DNA of 64,000 nt. Origin: Fen-1301 sp963786395 (GTDB taxonomy: Bacteria > Bacteroidota > Ignavibacteria > Ignavibacteriales > Ignavibacteriaceae). Both the position numbers and the translations under genes were made by a program. Within the stretch, counting starts at the first letter, position 1. Each line of letters opens with the position of its first letter. Positions 56,515 to 64,000 of this stretch are shown here, piece after piece. The notes under the pieces are model-generated. The model searched no databases. It worked only from the letters and a program-made list of their open reading frames with translations, and had not been told where the DNA came from. Where the stretch lies: positions 1 through 64,000 of the forward strand of contig CAWAZD010000004.1 in assembly GCA_963786395.1 (NCBI GenBank). Reading direction: 5' to 3'.

Positions 56515-58374
56515 GTGAAAAAAGAAAGAGATGATATCAGGAATATTGCGATAATTGCTCACGTTGATCATGGGAAAACTACTTTAGTTGATTATATGCT
56601 TAAGCAAACAGGGGTGTGGCGGGAAAACCAGAAAGTGGAAAAAAGGATAATGGATTCGAATGCCCTGGAGAAAGAAAGAGGAATAACTATCTTAGCTAAA
56701 AATTGCAGTGTCCATTACAAGGGGGTCAAAATAAATATTGTTGACACTCCCGGACACGCTGATTTCGGCGGTGAAGTTGAAAGAACCCTAAAGATGGTTG
56801 ATAGTGTTCTTCTTCTTGTAGATGCGGCTGAAGGTCCGTTACCACAAACGAAATTTGTACTTAAAAAATCGCTCGATCTTGGATTAAAACCCATTGTCGT
56901 CATAAATAAAATTGACAGAAAAGATGCTCGTCCGGATGAAGTTTTAAATGAAGTGTTTGATCTTTTCCTTTCTCTGGGTGCCTCTGAAGAACAACAGGAT
57001 TTCCCTTTTGTATATGCAATTGCCAAACAAGGAATTGCTAAAATAAATCTTGAAGATGAAAGTGATTCCCTTGCGCCATTGTTTGATATCATTCTGAATA
57101 ATGTTAAACATCCTTACGGTGATCTGGAAGCTCCATTCCAAATGCTTATATCTGCTATTGATTATAATGATTACCTTGGAAGAATCGGAATTGGAAGAAT
57201 TACCAATGGCCGACTTAAAATAGGAGACAATATTGTTCTTCTTTCGAAGGATGGCGGAAAAACTAATGCTAAAGTTACCCGGTTGTATTGTTTTGAAAAT
57301 ATTAAAAGAGTTGAAGCTGAAGAAATATCAGCTGGAGATATAGGAGCTATCGCAGGCCTTGAAGATGTGGATATTGGTGATACTATCGCTGATCCTAAAA
57401 ATCCTGAACCCCTGCCATTTGTGGCTATTGATGAACCCACAATTACTATGAATTTTATTGTTAATAACTCTCCCTTTGCAGGAACAGAAGGGAAGTATGT
57501 AACTACTAGAAATATTAGTGAACGTTTATCTCGAGAACTGAAATCTAATGTGAGTCTTAAAGTTGAAATGACTGATTCACCTGATACATTCAAAGTTAGC
57601 GGAAGAGGTGAACTTCATCTTGCCATTCTTATAGAAAATATGAGAAGGGAAGGCTACGAAATGCAGTTAAGTAAACCTCAGGTAATTCTTAAAAAGATTG
57701 ATGATGTAGTCTGTGAACCTGTGGAACATGTTATTATTGATGTGCCGGATGAAAATGTCGGTATAGTCATTGAAAAACTCGGGAAAAGAAAAGCCGAGAT
57801 GAAAAACATGATCTCTTTTAATAATAACACAAGACTTGAATTTGTTATGCCTGCACGCGGACTCATAGGATACAGATCAGAATTTATGACGGACACAAAA
57901 GGAACTGGAATTCTGCACCATAATTTCCATGGATATGAACCCTACAAAGGTGAAATATCACATAGGACAAAAGGTGCACTCGTTGCTATGGAAGCCGGCA
58001 CAGCTTCAAATTATGCTATGTTTAAATTGCAGGAGAGAGCAGTATTCTTTGTTGAACATGGCTTTAAAGTTTATGAAGGAATGGTAGTTGGTGAGAACTC
58101 CCGCGAAATTGATATGCGTGTAAATGTTACCAAAACGAAACAGCTATCAAACATGAGATCTTCCGGCGCGGATGAAGCTATCAGACTTGAACCACCTTTG
58201 CTGCATACACTTGAACAGGCAATTGAATGGATTACTGATGAAGAATATGTTGAAGTGACTCCTATTAACATAAGAATAAGGAAAAAATTCCTTACTGAAA
58301 TGGATAAGAAGAATGCCAGGATCTCTGATAAAAGAGCCGCTGAAGCTGCTGCATTGTTGGATGAAAAAGAATAG
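56515..58374 (+). CDS. typA: Translational GTPase TypA/BipA
   Basis: Ribosome-binding GTPase of the stress and cold response. The 619-residue protein has G1 IIAHVDHGKTTLVDYML, G2/switch EKERGITILAKN, G3 DTPGHADFGGEVERTLKMV and G4 VVINKIDRKDARPDEV. Domains II and V follow, with RGLIGYRSEFMTDTKGTGIL, typical of TypA rather than EF-G. The GTG start has AAGGA 7 bases upstream. Confidence 0.97.
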   Translation: MKKERDDIRNIAIIAHVDHGKTTLVDYMLKQTGVWRENQKVEKRIMDSNALEKERGITILAKNCSVHYKGVKINIVDTPGHADFGGEVERTLKMVDSVLLLVDAAEGPLPQTKFVLKKSLDLGLKPIVVINKIDRKDARPDEVLNEVFDLFLSLGASEEQQDFPFVYAIAKQGIAKINLEDESDSLAPLFDIILNNVKHPYGDLEAPFQMLISAIDYNDYLGRIGIGRITNGRLKIGDNIVLLSKDGGKTNAKVTRLYCFENIKRVEAEEISAGDIGAIAGLEDVDIGDTIADPKNPEPLPFVAIDEPTITMNFIVNNSPFAGTEGKYVTTRNISERLSRELKSNVSLKVEMTDSPDTFKVSGRGELHLAILIENMRREGYEMQLSKPQVILKKIDDVVCEPVEHVIIDVPDENVGIVIEKLGKRKAEMKNMISFNNNTRLEFVMPARGLIGYRSEFMTDTKGTGILHHNFHGYEPYKGEISHRTKGALVAMEAGTASNYAMFKLQERAVFFVEHGFKVYEGMVVGENSREIDMRVNVTKTKQLSNMRSSGADEAIRLEPPLLHTLEQAIEWITDEEYVEVTPINIRIRKKFLTEMDKKNARISDKRAAEAAALLDEKE

Positions 58375-58406
58375 TGTATTTCATTATTAAATGAAGGAGA
58401 ATAGAA

Positions 58407-59873
58407 ATGTCAGTTAGTGTGATGGAAGGAATAAATCCTAAAATTCTTTGGCAAAGATTCTATGAAATAACTCAGATTCCTCGTCCTTCTAAAAAAGAAG
58501 AAAAAATACTTGAGTATCTTAAAAACTGGTCACGCGAACTTAATTTTTCCTGCAAGCAGGATAAAGCCGGAAACCTGGCAATCTCTATTCCGGCTACTAA
58601 AGGTATGGAATCATTCCCTATCATAGTTCTTCAGGGACATGTTGATATGGTTTGTGAAATGAACAAAGGTACAAAGCATGACTTTGACAAAGATCCTTTG
58701 AAATTGAAAAGAGAAGGGGATTGGATAAAAGCAGAAGGAACAACCCTTGGAAGCGATAACGGAATTGGTGTAGCTGCAGGACTTGCTATTGCGGAAGATA
58801 AGGATGCAAAACACGGTCCCCTTGAAATATTGCTTACTGTAGATGAGGAAACAGGGCTTACAGGTGTTAATAATCTTCAACCGGGATTTATTAAGGGGAA
58901 ATATCTTTTGAACCTTGACTCTGAAGAAGATGCGATATTTTATATCGGTTGTGCAGGTGGAATGGATACCGTTGGGTCTCTCAAAATAATAAAAGAATCA
59001 ACTCCTAAAGGCACTTCTTCTTTTGAACTGATGGTCTCAGGACTAAAAGGTGGTCATTCAGGTTCAGATATAAATGTAGGAAGAGCAAATGCTGTTAAAA
59101 TTATTGCCAGAACTCTTAAAGCCCTTAATAAAATCGATTATTCTATCGCAAATATTTCCGGTGGGCAATTAAGAAATGCTATCCCCAGGGAAGCTGAGGT
59201 AGTATTATTCTTTGATCCCTCAAAAGAAAATGAAGTAAGAATAATTACTGACTCTATCTGTAAAAATATTGTTAATGAATATAATGCTTCAGATGGTGGT
59301 CTTAAAATAACTCTTAAGACAAGTGAAAATAATTTTACCGAAGTATTTACTAAAGATTTTACTGGAAATCTTATAAATGTTATCCTTGCTTTGCCGCATG
59401 GCGTCCTGGAAATGAGTCAGGATATTCCGGGACTTGTAGAAACTTCAACTAATCTCGCATCAATAAAAACTATTGATAACGAAATTGTAATTGGTACAAG
59501 CCAGAGGAGTTCTATTGAAAGTGCCAAAGAATATATAGCCAATTGTGTAAAGGCTGTATTAGAACTCGGACAAGCAAAAGTGAAAACTGGAGAAGGTTAT
59601 CCGGGCTGGAAACCAAATCTTAACTCTGCAATTTTAAAACTGCTTAGTGATGTTTATAAAGATCTTTATAAATCAGAAGCCGCTGTTATGGCTATTCATG
59701 CTGGACTTGAATGCGGCATACTGGGTAATAAGTATCCGGGGCTCGATATGGTTTCTTTCGGTCCTACTATCACTAATGCGCATTCTCCTGATGAAGGTGT
59801 GGAAATTAAATCAGTTGAAAAATTCTATGAACTTCTGAAAAAAGTCTTAGAGAGTGCAGGTAAACTGAACTAA
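58407..59873 (+). CDS. pepD: Aminoacyl-histidine dipeptidase (M20 family)
   Basis: Zinc dipeptidase of the PepD type, 488 residues. The metal motif is VLQGHVDMVCEMNKG, with GTTLGSDNGIGVAAGLAIAE, VDEETGLTGVNNL and LNLDSEEDA, and the distal histidine in GPTITNAHSPDEGVEI. A GGAG site precedes the ATG. It probably cleaves peptides such as Xaa-His; substrate breadth is not readable. It lies 32 bases after typA. Confidence 0.94.
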   Translation: MSVSVMEGINPKILWQRFYEITQIPRPSKKEEKILEYLKNWSRELNFSCKQDKAGNLAISIPATKGMESFPIIVLQGHVDMVCEMNKGTKHDFDKDPLKLKREGDWIKAEGTTLGSDNGIGVAAGLAIAEDKDAKHGPLEILLTVDEETGLTGVNNLQPGFIKGKYLLNLDSEEDAIFYIGCAGGMDTVGSLKIIKESTPKGTSSFELMVSGLKGGHSGSDINVGRANAVKIIARTLKALNKIDYSIANISGGQLRNAIPREAEVVLFFDPSKENEVRIITDSICKNIVNEYNASDGGLKITLKTSENNFTEVFTKDFTGNLINVILALPHGVLEMSQDIPGLVETSTNLASIKTIDNEIVIGTSQRSSIESAKEYIANCVKAVLELGQAKVKTGEGYPGWKPNLNSAILKLLSDVYKDLYKSEAAVMAIHAGLECGILGNKYPGLDMVSFGPTITNAHSPDEGVEIKSVEKFYELLKKVLESAGKLN

Positions 59874-59946
59874 ATTATGGTGTGATACTGATTTGTCATT
59901 TGAGGAAACAATAAGGCCTCGCCTCATTAAAATAAATCCCATTTGT

Positions 59947-59976
59947 CATTCCCGCGAAGGCGGGAATCCATTTCAA
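59947..59976. repeat. GTCATTCCCGCGAAGGCGGG element, near-consensus
   Basis: TTGTCATTCCCGCGAAGGCG, then GGAATCCATTT. It is nearly identical to the copy at 36976, over 20 kb away, and contains a perfect CCCGCGAAGGCGGG stem. Confidence 0.85.
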
Positions 59977-60047
59977 AGCGGGTGTAACTGAATTCGTTCA
60001 TTTTACAACAATATTTATTCAATCCGGGATCACAAAATTTTAATTCT

Positions 60048-60440
60048 TTATTCGCAATAAGCACACTTGCATGCATCGTAGATTTCATCATATCCATAAT
60101 CAATTGTAAGTTCTTCTCCTCTATCTATATCTCTAGCAGCTATGAGTGCTAGAGTGGACTCATCATGGTCATCCACTTCACAATTGCAATCGCATTTATG
60201 GTTAATATATTTGATAATATTAGAATTATTCGCATCAATATAATTGTCACCATTCCAGAAAATATAAACATTATTTTCTTCTTCTTCTCTTCTGATGCAT
60301 TCCTGTTCCGAAATAACTTCACCTCTTATGATCATTATTCTTTTCCCGAATGGTATTTTACCAGATGTAAATATTCCTTTCCCGTGAATACTTGATTCAC
60401 GTACTTCAACATAATCTGAGTAATCCTGATCATTTAACAC
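60048..60440 (-). CDS. Stand-alone SET-domain protein
   Basis: A 130-residue protein made almost entirely of a SET fold: VEVRESSIHGKGIFTSGKIP, FGKRIMIIRGEVIS, IKYINHKCDCNCEV (a variant of the NHSCxPN cofactor knot), LALIAARDIDRGEELTIDYG and a final CKCAYCE. SET proteins methylate lysine using SAM. Bacterial copies of this short type are known but not well studied, and the target is unknown. The start seems to be GTG with AGGAG upstream. The frame is intact. Confidence 0.87.
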   Translation of the reverse strand: MLNDQDYSDYVEVRESSIHGKGIFTSGKIPFGKRIMIIRGEVISEQECIRREEEENNVYIFWNGDNYIDANNSNIIKYINHKCDCNCEVDDHDESTLALIAARDIDRGEELTIDYGYDEIYDACKCAYCE

Positions 60441-60614
60441 TTTCCATCATCTCCTGCTTTATCATTATTAGATGCATAAACTTTCAACGTAAATTAAAAA
60501 CAATTAGTAACTTTATTCTAATAAATAATTAATTACCTTAAAGTTAAAAATTCGTGTCGAAACTTACTGAAATTATAGTTTATAATGAATAAATGATTTG
60601 AATTATTACTTGAT

Positions 60615-62447
60615 CTATGTTACAGGTAAACCTTCATTCTTCATTATTTTAAGCGCGTTAGTGGTAGGGCATGGACCGGTATGGAGCTTATAATCAAAGA
60701 TCATTCTGTTACCAACGGCTTCCTCACGAAAGTGGTAATTATAAATTCCCTTAATATCTTTCTCCAATTTAACAAGCTCAAGGTCATGTGTGGAAATAAT
60801 ACCACATCCATTCAAACCTGATAATGCTTTAATATATGCTCTGCTGCCAGTAAGCCTTTCCAAATTATTAGTTCCCTGGAAAATCTCGTCTATCAGGTAA
60901 AAAAGCGGTAAATGGTTATCCTGAACTAATTCATTTAGAAGTTCCTTTAATCTTTTAACTTCCGCATAAAAATAAGAGATACCATCAGTCACAGAATCGG
61001 ATATTTTAATACATGTAAATAAACGAAAAAGATTTGTATTAAATTCGGTTGCTGCCACGGGTGCTCCCGCATAAGCCAAAACAAGATTTACTCCAATCGT
61101 TTTTAAGAATGTGCTTTTCCCGGACATATTTGATCCGGTAATAATTATGATGTCTCCTCTCCGTTCCATATTAAAACAATTACTAATATTATTACCATAA
61201 GGGATTAATGGGTGCAGAATATTTTTTGTATATAATACGGAATTACTACCCGGTGACTGTATATTCCCATCATCAAGTACAGGGAAGGAGTTTTCAGGAT
61301 GATTGCTCTTAAAGAAGGCTAACGATACTAGCGCTTCAAGTGAATACCATGTATCAAGCCATTTCCCGGCACTTGTATAAATATCTTTCTTAAGATATTC
61401 GAATTTAAGGGCAAACCAAAAATCCCAGGGAAAAAAGGCATTAAATAAAATGAAATAGAATGGATTCTTTTGAATGCTGAGAGCCGATATAATTCTTTTT
61501 ATTCTCTTAAAAAACAAGGAAGGGGAGTTTTTCAGATATGATGAACAGAACTCTTTTAAATGTTTATTATTTCCATAATTATATGACTCAAGGAATTTAA
61601 AAATCGGTACAAATTTGCCGGCATTTTCTTCAATGTCAATTGATTTATCATAAAGTCCCGAAATAAATTTATTATTAAAATAGAAGATAGCCATATATAT
61701 AAGAGAGGGTAAATAAAAATATGGCGCAATAAATCCAAAGATATATAGCAGGAATAATATAAAGTTAATTGGGGCAATACTTAATAATATAAGTAAAACC
61801 ATCTTCATTTTATTTACATCCTGAAAATCTCCCATCTGATTTAATATTTTATCTCCATCTAAAGCAGTAGTTGAAATCAATCTGGAATTTAATGCCAGTT
61901 TGTTTTTGAACTTATCAAGATTTATAAGTTCTTTAAGAATATTTTGTCTGTAAATTATCGTGTTTATATTTGGGTTACGGTTCAGAAGCCATTCCCTTAT
62001 TCGTCTTTTGCCTTGAACCGAAGTAGAGTAATCGATAAGATGTAACAACGAATACTTGCCTGAAATATTTAAATTAGCATCAAATGGATGTTCCGGGTCA
62101 GCTTCAGAAAGATTGGTATAAGGTATGTTATCCCAGTTGGTTTTAATCCTGGCAATATGAAGTTTCTTAATATTTAACCAAAGATCATTTTTCTTATGTC
62201 CCGTGTCAATTTTATTTTGTATTTGAGTAAATATGCCGAAAGGTATTAAAAATAAAACTAATGTAAGCCATCCCTGGTAATTTCCCGATGTAAGAAATAA
62301 AAACACTGCCAATATAAATCCGGTAAAAAATATAATCAAACGAATCATTGATAATCTGTTACTCTGACTGTTTAATTTCTTACTTCTTTCGGAAAATCTG
62401 CCAATAGATTTATTTAGTTCGGTTAAAAGATTATCCCTGCCGGTCAT
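60615..62447 (-). CDS. Membrane-anchored MutS-like ATPase
   Basis: A 610-residue protein. The C-terminal MutS ATPase domain has Walker A IITGSNMSGKSTFLKTIGVN, DSVTDGISYFYAEVKRLKEL, Walker B LPLFYLIDEIFQGTNN and STHDLELVKLEK. Before it come a helical core (HPFDANLNISGKYSLLHLID, YSTSVQGKRRIREWLL) and two hydrophobic hairpins (LIIFFTGFILAVFLFL and MVLLILLSIAPINFILFLLY). The mismatch-reading N-terminal domains are absent, so it is not the repair MutS. The membrane segments suggest a bound form. This subgroup is frequent in Bacteroidota; its function is unknown. Confidence 0.88.
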   Translation of the reverse strand: MTGRDNLLTELNKSIGRFSERSKKLNSQSNRLSMIRLIIFFTGFILAVFLFLTSGNYQGWLTLVLFLIPFGIFTQIQNKIDTGHKKNDLWLNIKKLHIARIKTNWDNIPYTNLSEADPEHPFDANLNISGKYSLLHLIDYSTSVQGKRRIREWLLNRNPNINTIIYRQNILKELINLDKFKNKLALNSRLISTTALDGDKILNQMGDFQDVNKMKMVLLILLSIAPINFILFLLYIFGFIAPYFYLPSLIYMAIFYFNNKFISGLYDKSIDIEENAGKFVPIFKFLESYNYGNNKHLKEFCSSYLKNSPSLFFKRIKRIISALSIQKNPFYFILFNAFFPWDFWFALKFEYLKKDIYTSAGKWLDTWYSLEALVSLAFFKSNHPENSFPVLDDGNIQSPGSNSVLYTKNILHPLIPYGNNISNCFNMERRGDIIIITGSNMSGKSTFLKTIGVNLVLAYAGAPVAATEFNTNLFRLFTCIKISDSVTDGISYFYAEVKRLKELLNELVQDNHLPLFYLIDEIFQGTNNLERLTGSRAYIKALSGLNGCGIISTHDLELVKLEKDIKGIYNYHFREEAVGNRMIFDYKLHTGPCPTTNALKIMKNEGLPVT

Positions 62448-62534
62448 ATCATAAATACCCTGAAATTTAAGGCTTTAATATATAAAAATCGGCCGATATT
62501 TAAGGACCTTAATTATTCTCGGGTATTTAGTTTG

Positions 62535-62735
62535 TCAACTGTCTTTCTTCAGATAAATTATCGAGTTTATTGAAAATTCAGAAAGGAAAAATTTATCTGC
62601 CAAAAGTGAAAATGCGTCTTTATTTTTAACTCCATTTTGTTTTAGCATTTTGAATTCCTGCCTTATCTGAAGGTTCCTGAATGCTAAATGTTCATCTTTT
62701 TTATATACATGTGGTCTGTTTATTAAGTTTTTCAT
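62535..62735 (-). CDS. Small unknown protein, helix-turn-helix-like
   Basis: A 66-residue basic protein from the ATG at 62735, which has GGAG 7 bases upstream. The C-terminal half (FSLLADKFFLSEFSINSIIY) looks like a helix-turn-helix of the phage or transposon regulator kind. No partner gene adjoins it. It is modest evidence for a real gene. Confidence 0.5.
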   Translation of the reverse strand: MKNLINRPHVYKKDEHLAFRNLQIRQEFKMLKQNGVKNKDAFSLLADKFFLSEFSINSIIYLKKDS

Positions 62736-62909
62736 TATCGACTCCATAAAATTCTAAGACAATAATAAAATATAGCAGATAAAACGTCCATCCCCTGAAT
62801 TGGGAGTATTGATCATCGGTGAATATTGATGATAAACGGAATTATAATATCATTGATTCAACTATGGATGGTCAAAAAAGAAAGGCAAATTGAGGGAAAT
62901 GAAAAAACT

Positions 62910-62957
62910 ATATTGAGATTAATCGATACTCTTATTAAAATCAATTAATCTCAATAT
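62910..62957 (-). terminator. Perfect 14-base inverted repeat, probable terminator
   Basis: ATATTGAGATTAAT and its exact complement ATTAATCTCAATAT are separated by 20 bases. On the minus strand the stem is followed by AGTTTTTTC. It starts 20 bases past the stop of the small gene at 62977. A long AT-rich stem with a T run fits a terminator; a protein-binding dyad is possible. Confidence 0.65.
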
Positions 62958-62976
62958 GGTGTAACCTAAATAACTC

Positions 62977-63204
62977 TTAAAAGAAATAAACTATATTCTC
63001 TTGTTCTTTAACTTTTTTAATATAGTTTTCGGCTATTTCTGATTGATTCCTGATAGTGAACAACCTATACAAATCAGCGTTTATAGTGTCAATATCAGAG
63101 TATTTTACATAATACTCCTTGTTTTTCAATCCTTTGTGAGGAGCACATGATGTCAACATTTCAATCTCAAGTTTGGTTACATTGTGTTCGAAAATTGTTT
63201 CCAT
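62977..63204 (-). CDS. Small unknown protein with strong ribosome site
   Basis: A 75-residue acidic-to-basic protein (METIFEHNVTKLEIEMLTSC, then KEQENIVYFF). It matches nothing that I know. GGAGG lies 6 bases before the ATG, so it is probably translated. It sits between the phosphatase gene and a terminator-like hairpin on the same strand, which suggests that it is last in that transcript. Confidence 0.6.
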   Translation of the reverse strand: METIFEHNVTKLEIEMLTSCAPHKGLKNKEYYVKYSDIDTINADLYRLFTIRNQSEIAENYIKKVKEQENIVYFF

Positions 63205-63283
63205 TTCAATCCTCCATTACTATATTCAAAAATAAGTTAATGAAAAAAAGTATAATTATAAATGCAAAAATATTTGCTTAGGC

Positions 63284-64000
63284 TTAGACAACTTCAATTC
63301 TTTTTAGGACTATAAGTGTTAAGTCATCGTTAACGGTTGCGTTATGTATGAATGTCTTTATTGAGTCTATTATTGCATTTTTTACTTCAGTAGATGTCTT
63401 AAAAGCATTATTTCTTATAACTTCAGTCAACCTGTCTTCTCCAAATTCCATTAAATAGTTATTCATAGCCTCCGTAATTCCATCCGTAAAAAAGATTAGA
63501 AAATCTCCTTTTTCAGTGGTTATTGTTACTTCTTGTAGGGAATTATCAAACAATCCATTTCTACTTAACCCTATACCAATTCCCTTAGGAGAAATATTAC
63601 TACAACTTCCTGTTCGACTGCTATAATGAATAACCGGAAGATGACCAGCCCTGACAAAATTGCATGATCCATTTGGTTTAACCGATACTAGGTTTATAGT
63701 AAAAAATGTTCCGGGACGGAAAAGACTTCTAAGATTATTATTCAGAAGAGAAAGTATAACTTTGGGGGATGTATGAGATTCAAGTATATTTCGAATTATT
63801 GCCTGAACCTGTACCATATGAATTGCAGCTCCGATCCCTTTACCCGATATATCCCCAATAGCTATGATCAAATCATCATTCTTAAAAATAAAATCATAAT
63901 AATCACCACCTACTGATTTTGCGGTTTCTGAATAACAACTTATATCATAATTTATATTTTCAGGAGGTGATTTTGGAAGAAGTGAATTCTGGACTTCTCT
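63284..64000 (-). CDS. SpoIIE-type PP2C protein phosphatase domain, partial
   Basis: The C-terminal domain of a larger protein whose N-terminus lies beyond the window end; the frame is open to the last base. It has SVGGDYYDFIFKN, the metal-binding IAIGDISGKGIGAAIHM, FVRAGHLPVIHYS and FLIFFTDGITEAMN. In the family, such domains dephosphorylate anti-sigma antagonists, often behind sensor or receiver domains. The upstream partner is not visible, so the signal is unknown. Confidence 0.9.
   Translation of the reverse strand, partial: REVQNSLLPKSPPENINYDISCYSETAKSVGGDYYDFIFKNDDLIIAIGDISGKGIGAAIHMVQVQAIIRNILESHTSPKVILSLLNNNLRSLFRPGTFFTINLVSVKPNGSCNFVRAGHLPVIHYSSRTGSCSNISPKGIGIGLSRNGLFDNSLQEVTITTEKGDFLIFFTDGITEAMNNYLMEFGEDRLTEVIRNNAFKTSTEVKNAIIDSIKTFIHNATVNDDLTLIVLKRIEVV

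Overview
The window looks like a chromosomal segment of an uncultivated Ignavibacteria/Bacteroidota-Chlorobi-group bacterium. It is AT-rich and Gram-negative: there is Kdo synthesis, LptC/LptA/LptB lipopolysaccharide export and a Tat-type leader. It carries a type IX-like C-terminal sorting domain, an 11-subunit complex I without NuoEFG, and a serine-palmitoyltransferase-type enzyme. The taxon is inferred from gene content and protein flavour, not from a marker tree.

Layout. 1-2.8 kb (minus strand): superoxide dismutase, an IscA/ErpA-type Fe-S carrier, a small unknown gene and a cysteine desulfurase. 2.9-13.3 kb (minus): a complete nuoABCDHIJKLMN operon closed by a clear terminator. 13.6-17.3 kb (plus): alanine racemase, an unknown gene, mannose-1-phosphate guanylyltransferase and an unusual RpiB-like protein. 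17.8-23.4 kb: an exported HEAT-like/cyclophilin protein, then a three-gene set (acyltransferase-fold GNAT, serine palmitoyltransferase, divergent NAD-dependent epimerase/reductase) that resembles the bacterial ceramide pathway. 23.6-25.0 kb: an IS4-family element inserted inside a dispersed repeat. 25.1-27.8 kb: pstB-phoU behind a Pho-box-like array, a TetR regulator and a YtxH protein. 27.9-31.1 kb: a repeat-rich gap and a long exported PIG-L family deacetylase. 31.3-36.9 kb: FmdB zinc ribbon, kdsA, an unknown gene, kdsD, lptC, lptA-like and lptB. 37-43.5 kb: a GHL10-type glycoside hydrolase with a sorting domain, YceH, an SRPBCC protein, CTP synthase and a TPR protein. 43.6-51.1 kb: purN, purH and the rod-shape set mreB-mreC-mreD-mrdA-rodA. 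51.2-59.9 kb: pyrF, a DUF2851 protein, a bifunctional-nuclease protein, etfBA, clpS, typA and pepD. 60-64 kb: a SET-domain protein, a membrane-anchored MutS-like ATPase, two small genes and a SpoIIE-type phosphatase cut by the window end.

Many conserved genes are broken by single-base frameshifts while their residues stay conserved on both sides. The densest stretch is 7.2-16.8 kb (nuoL, J, H, D, C, B, A, alr, an unknown gene, manC, rpiB-like). Others are at the cysteine desulfurase, the ceramide-type reductase, PIG-L, lptA, the GHL10 protein and mreC. This pattern fits residual consensus errors better than gene decay, so these loci are described as single genes spanning the frameshifts. Intergenic spaces are rich in short palindromic repeats of at least two families and in degenerate short tandem repeats. 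No rRNA, tRNA or CRISPR array was found.
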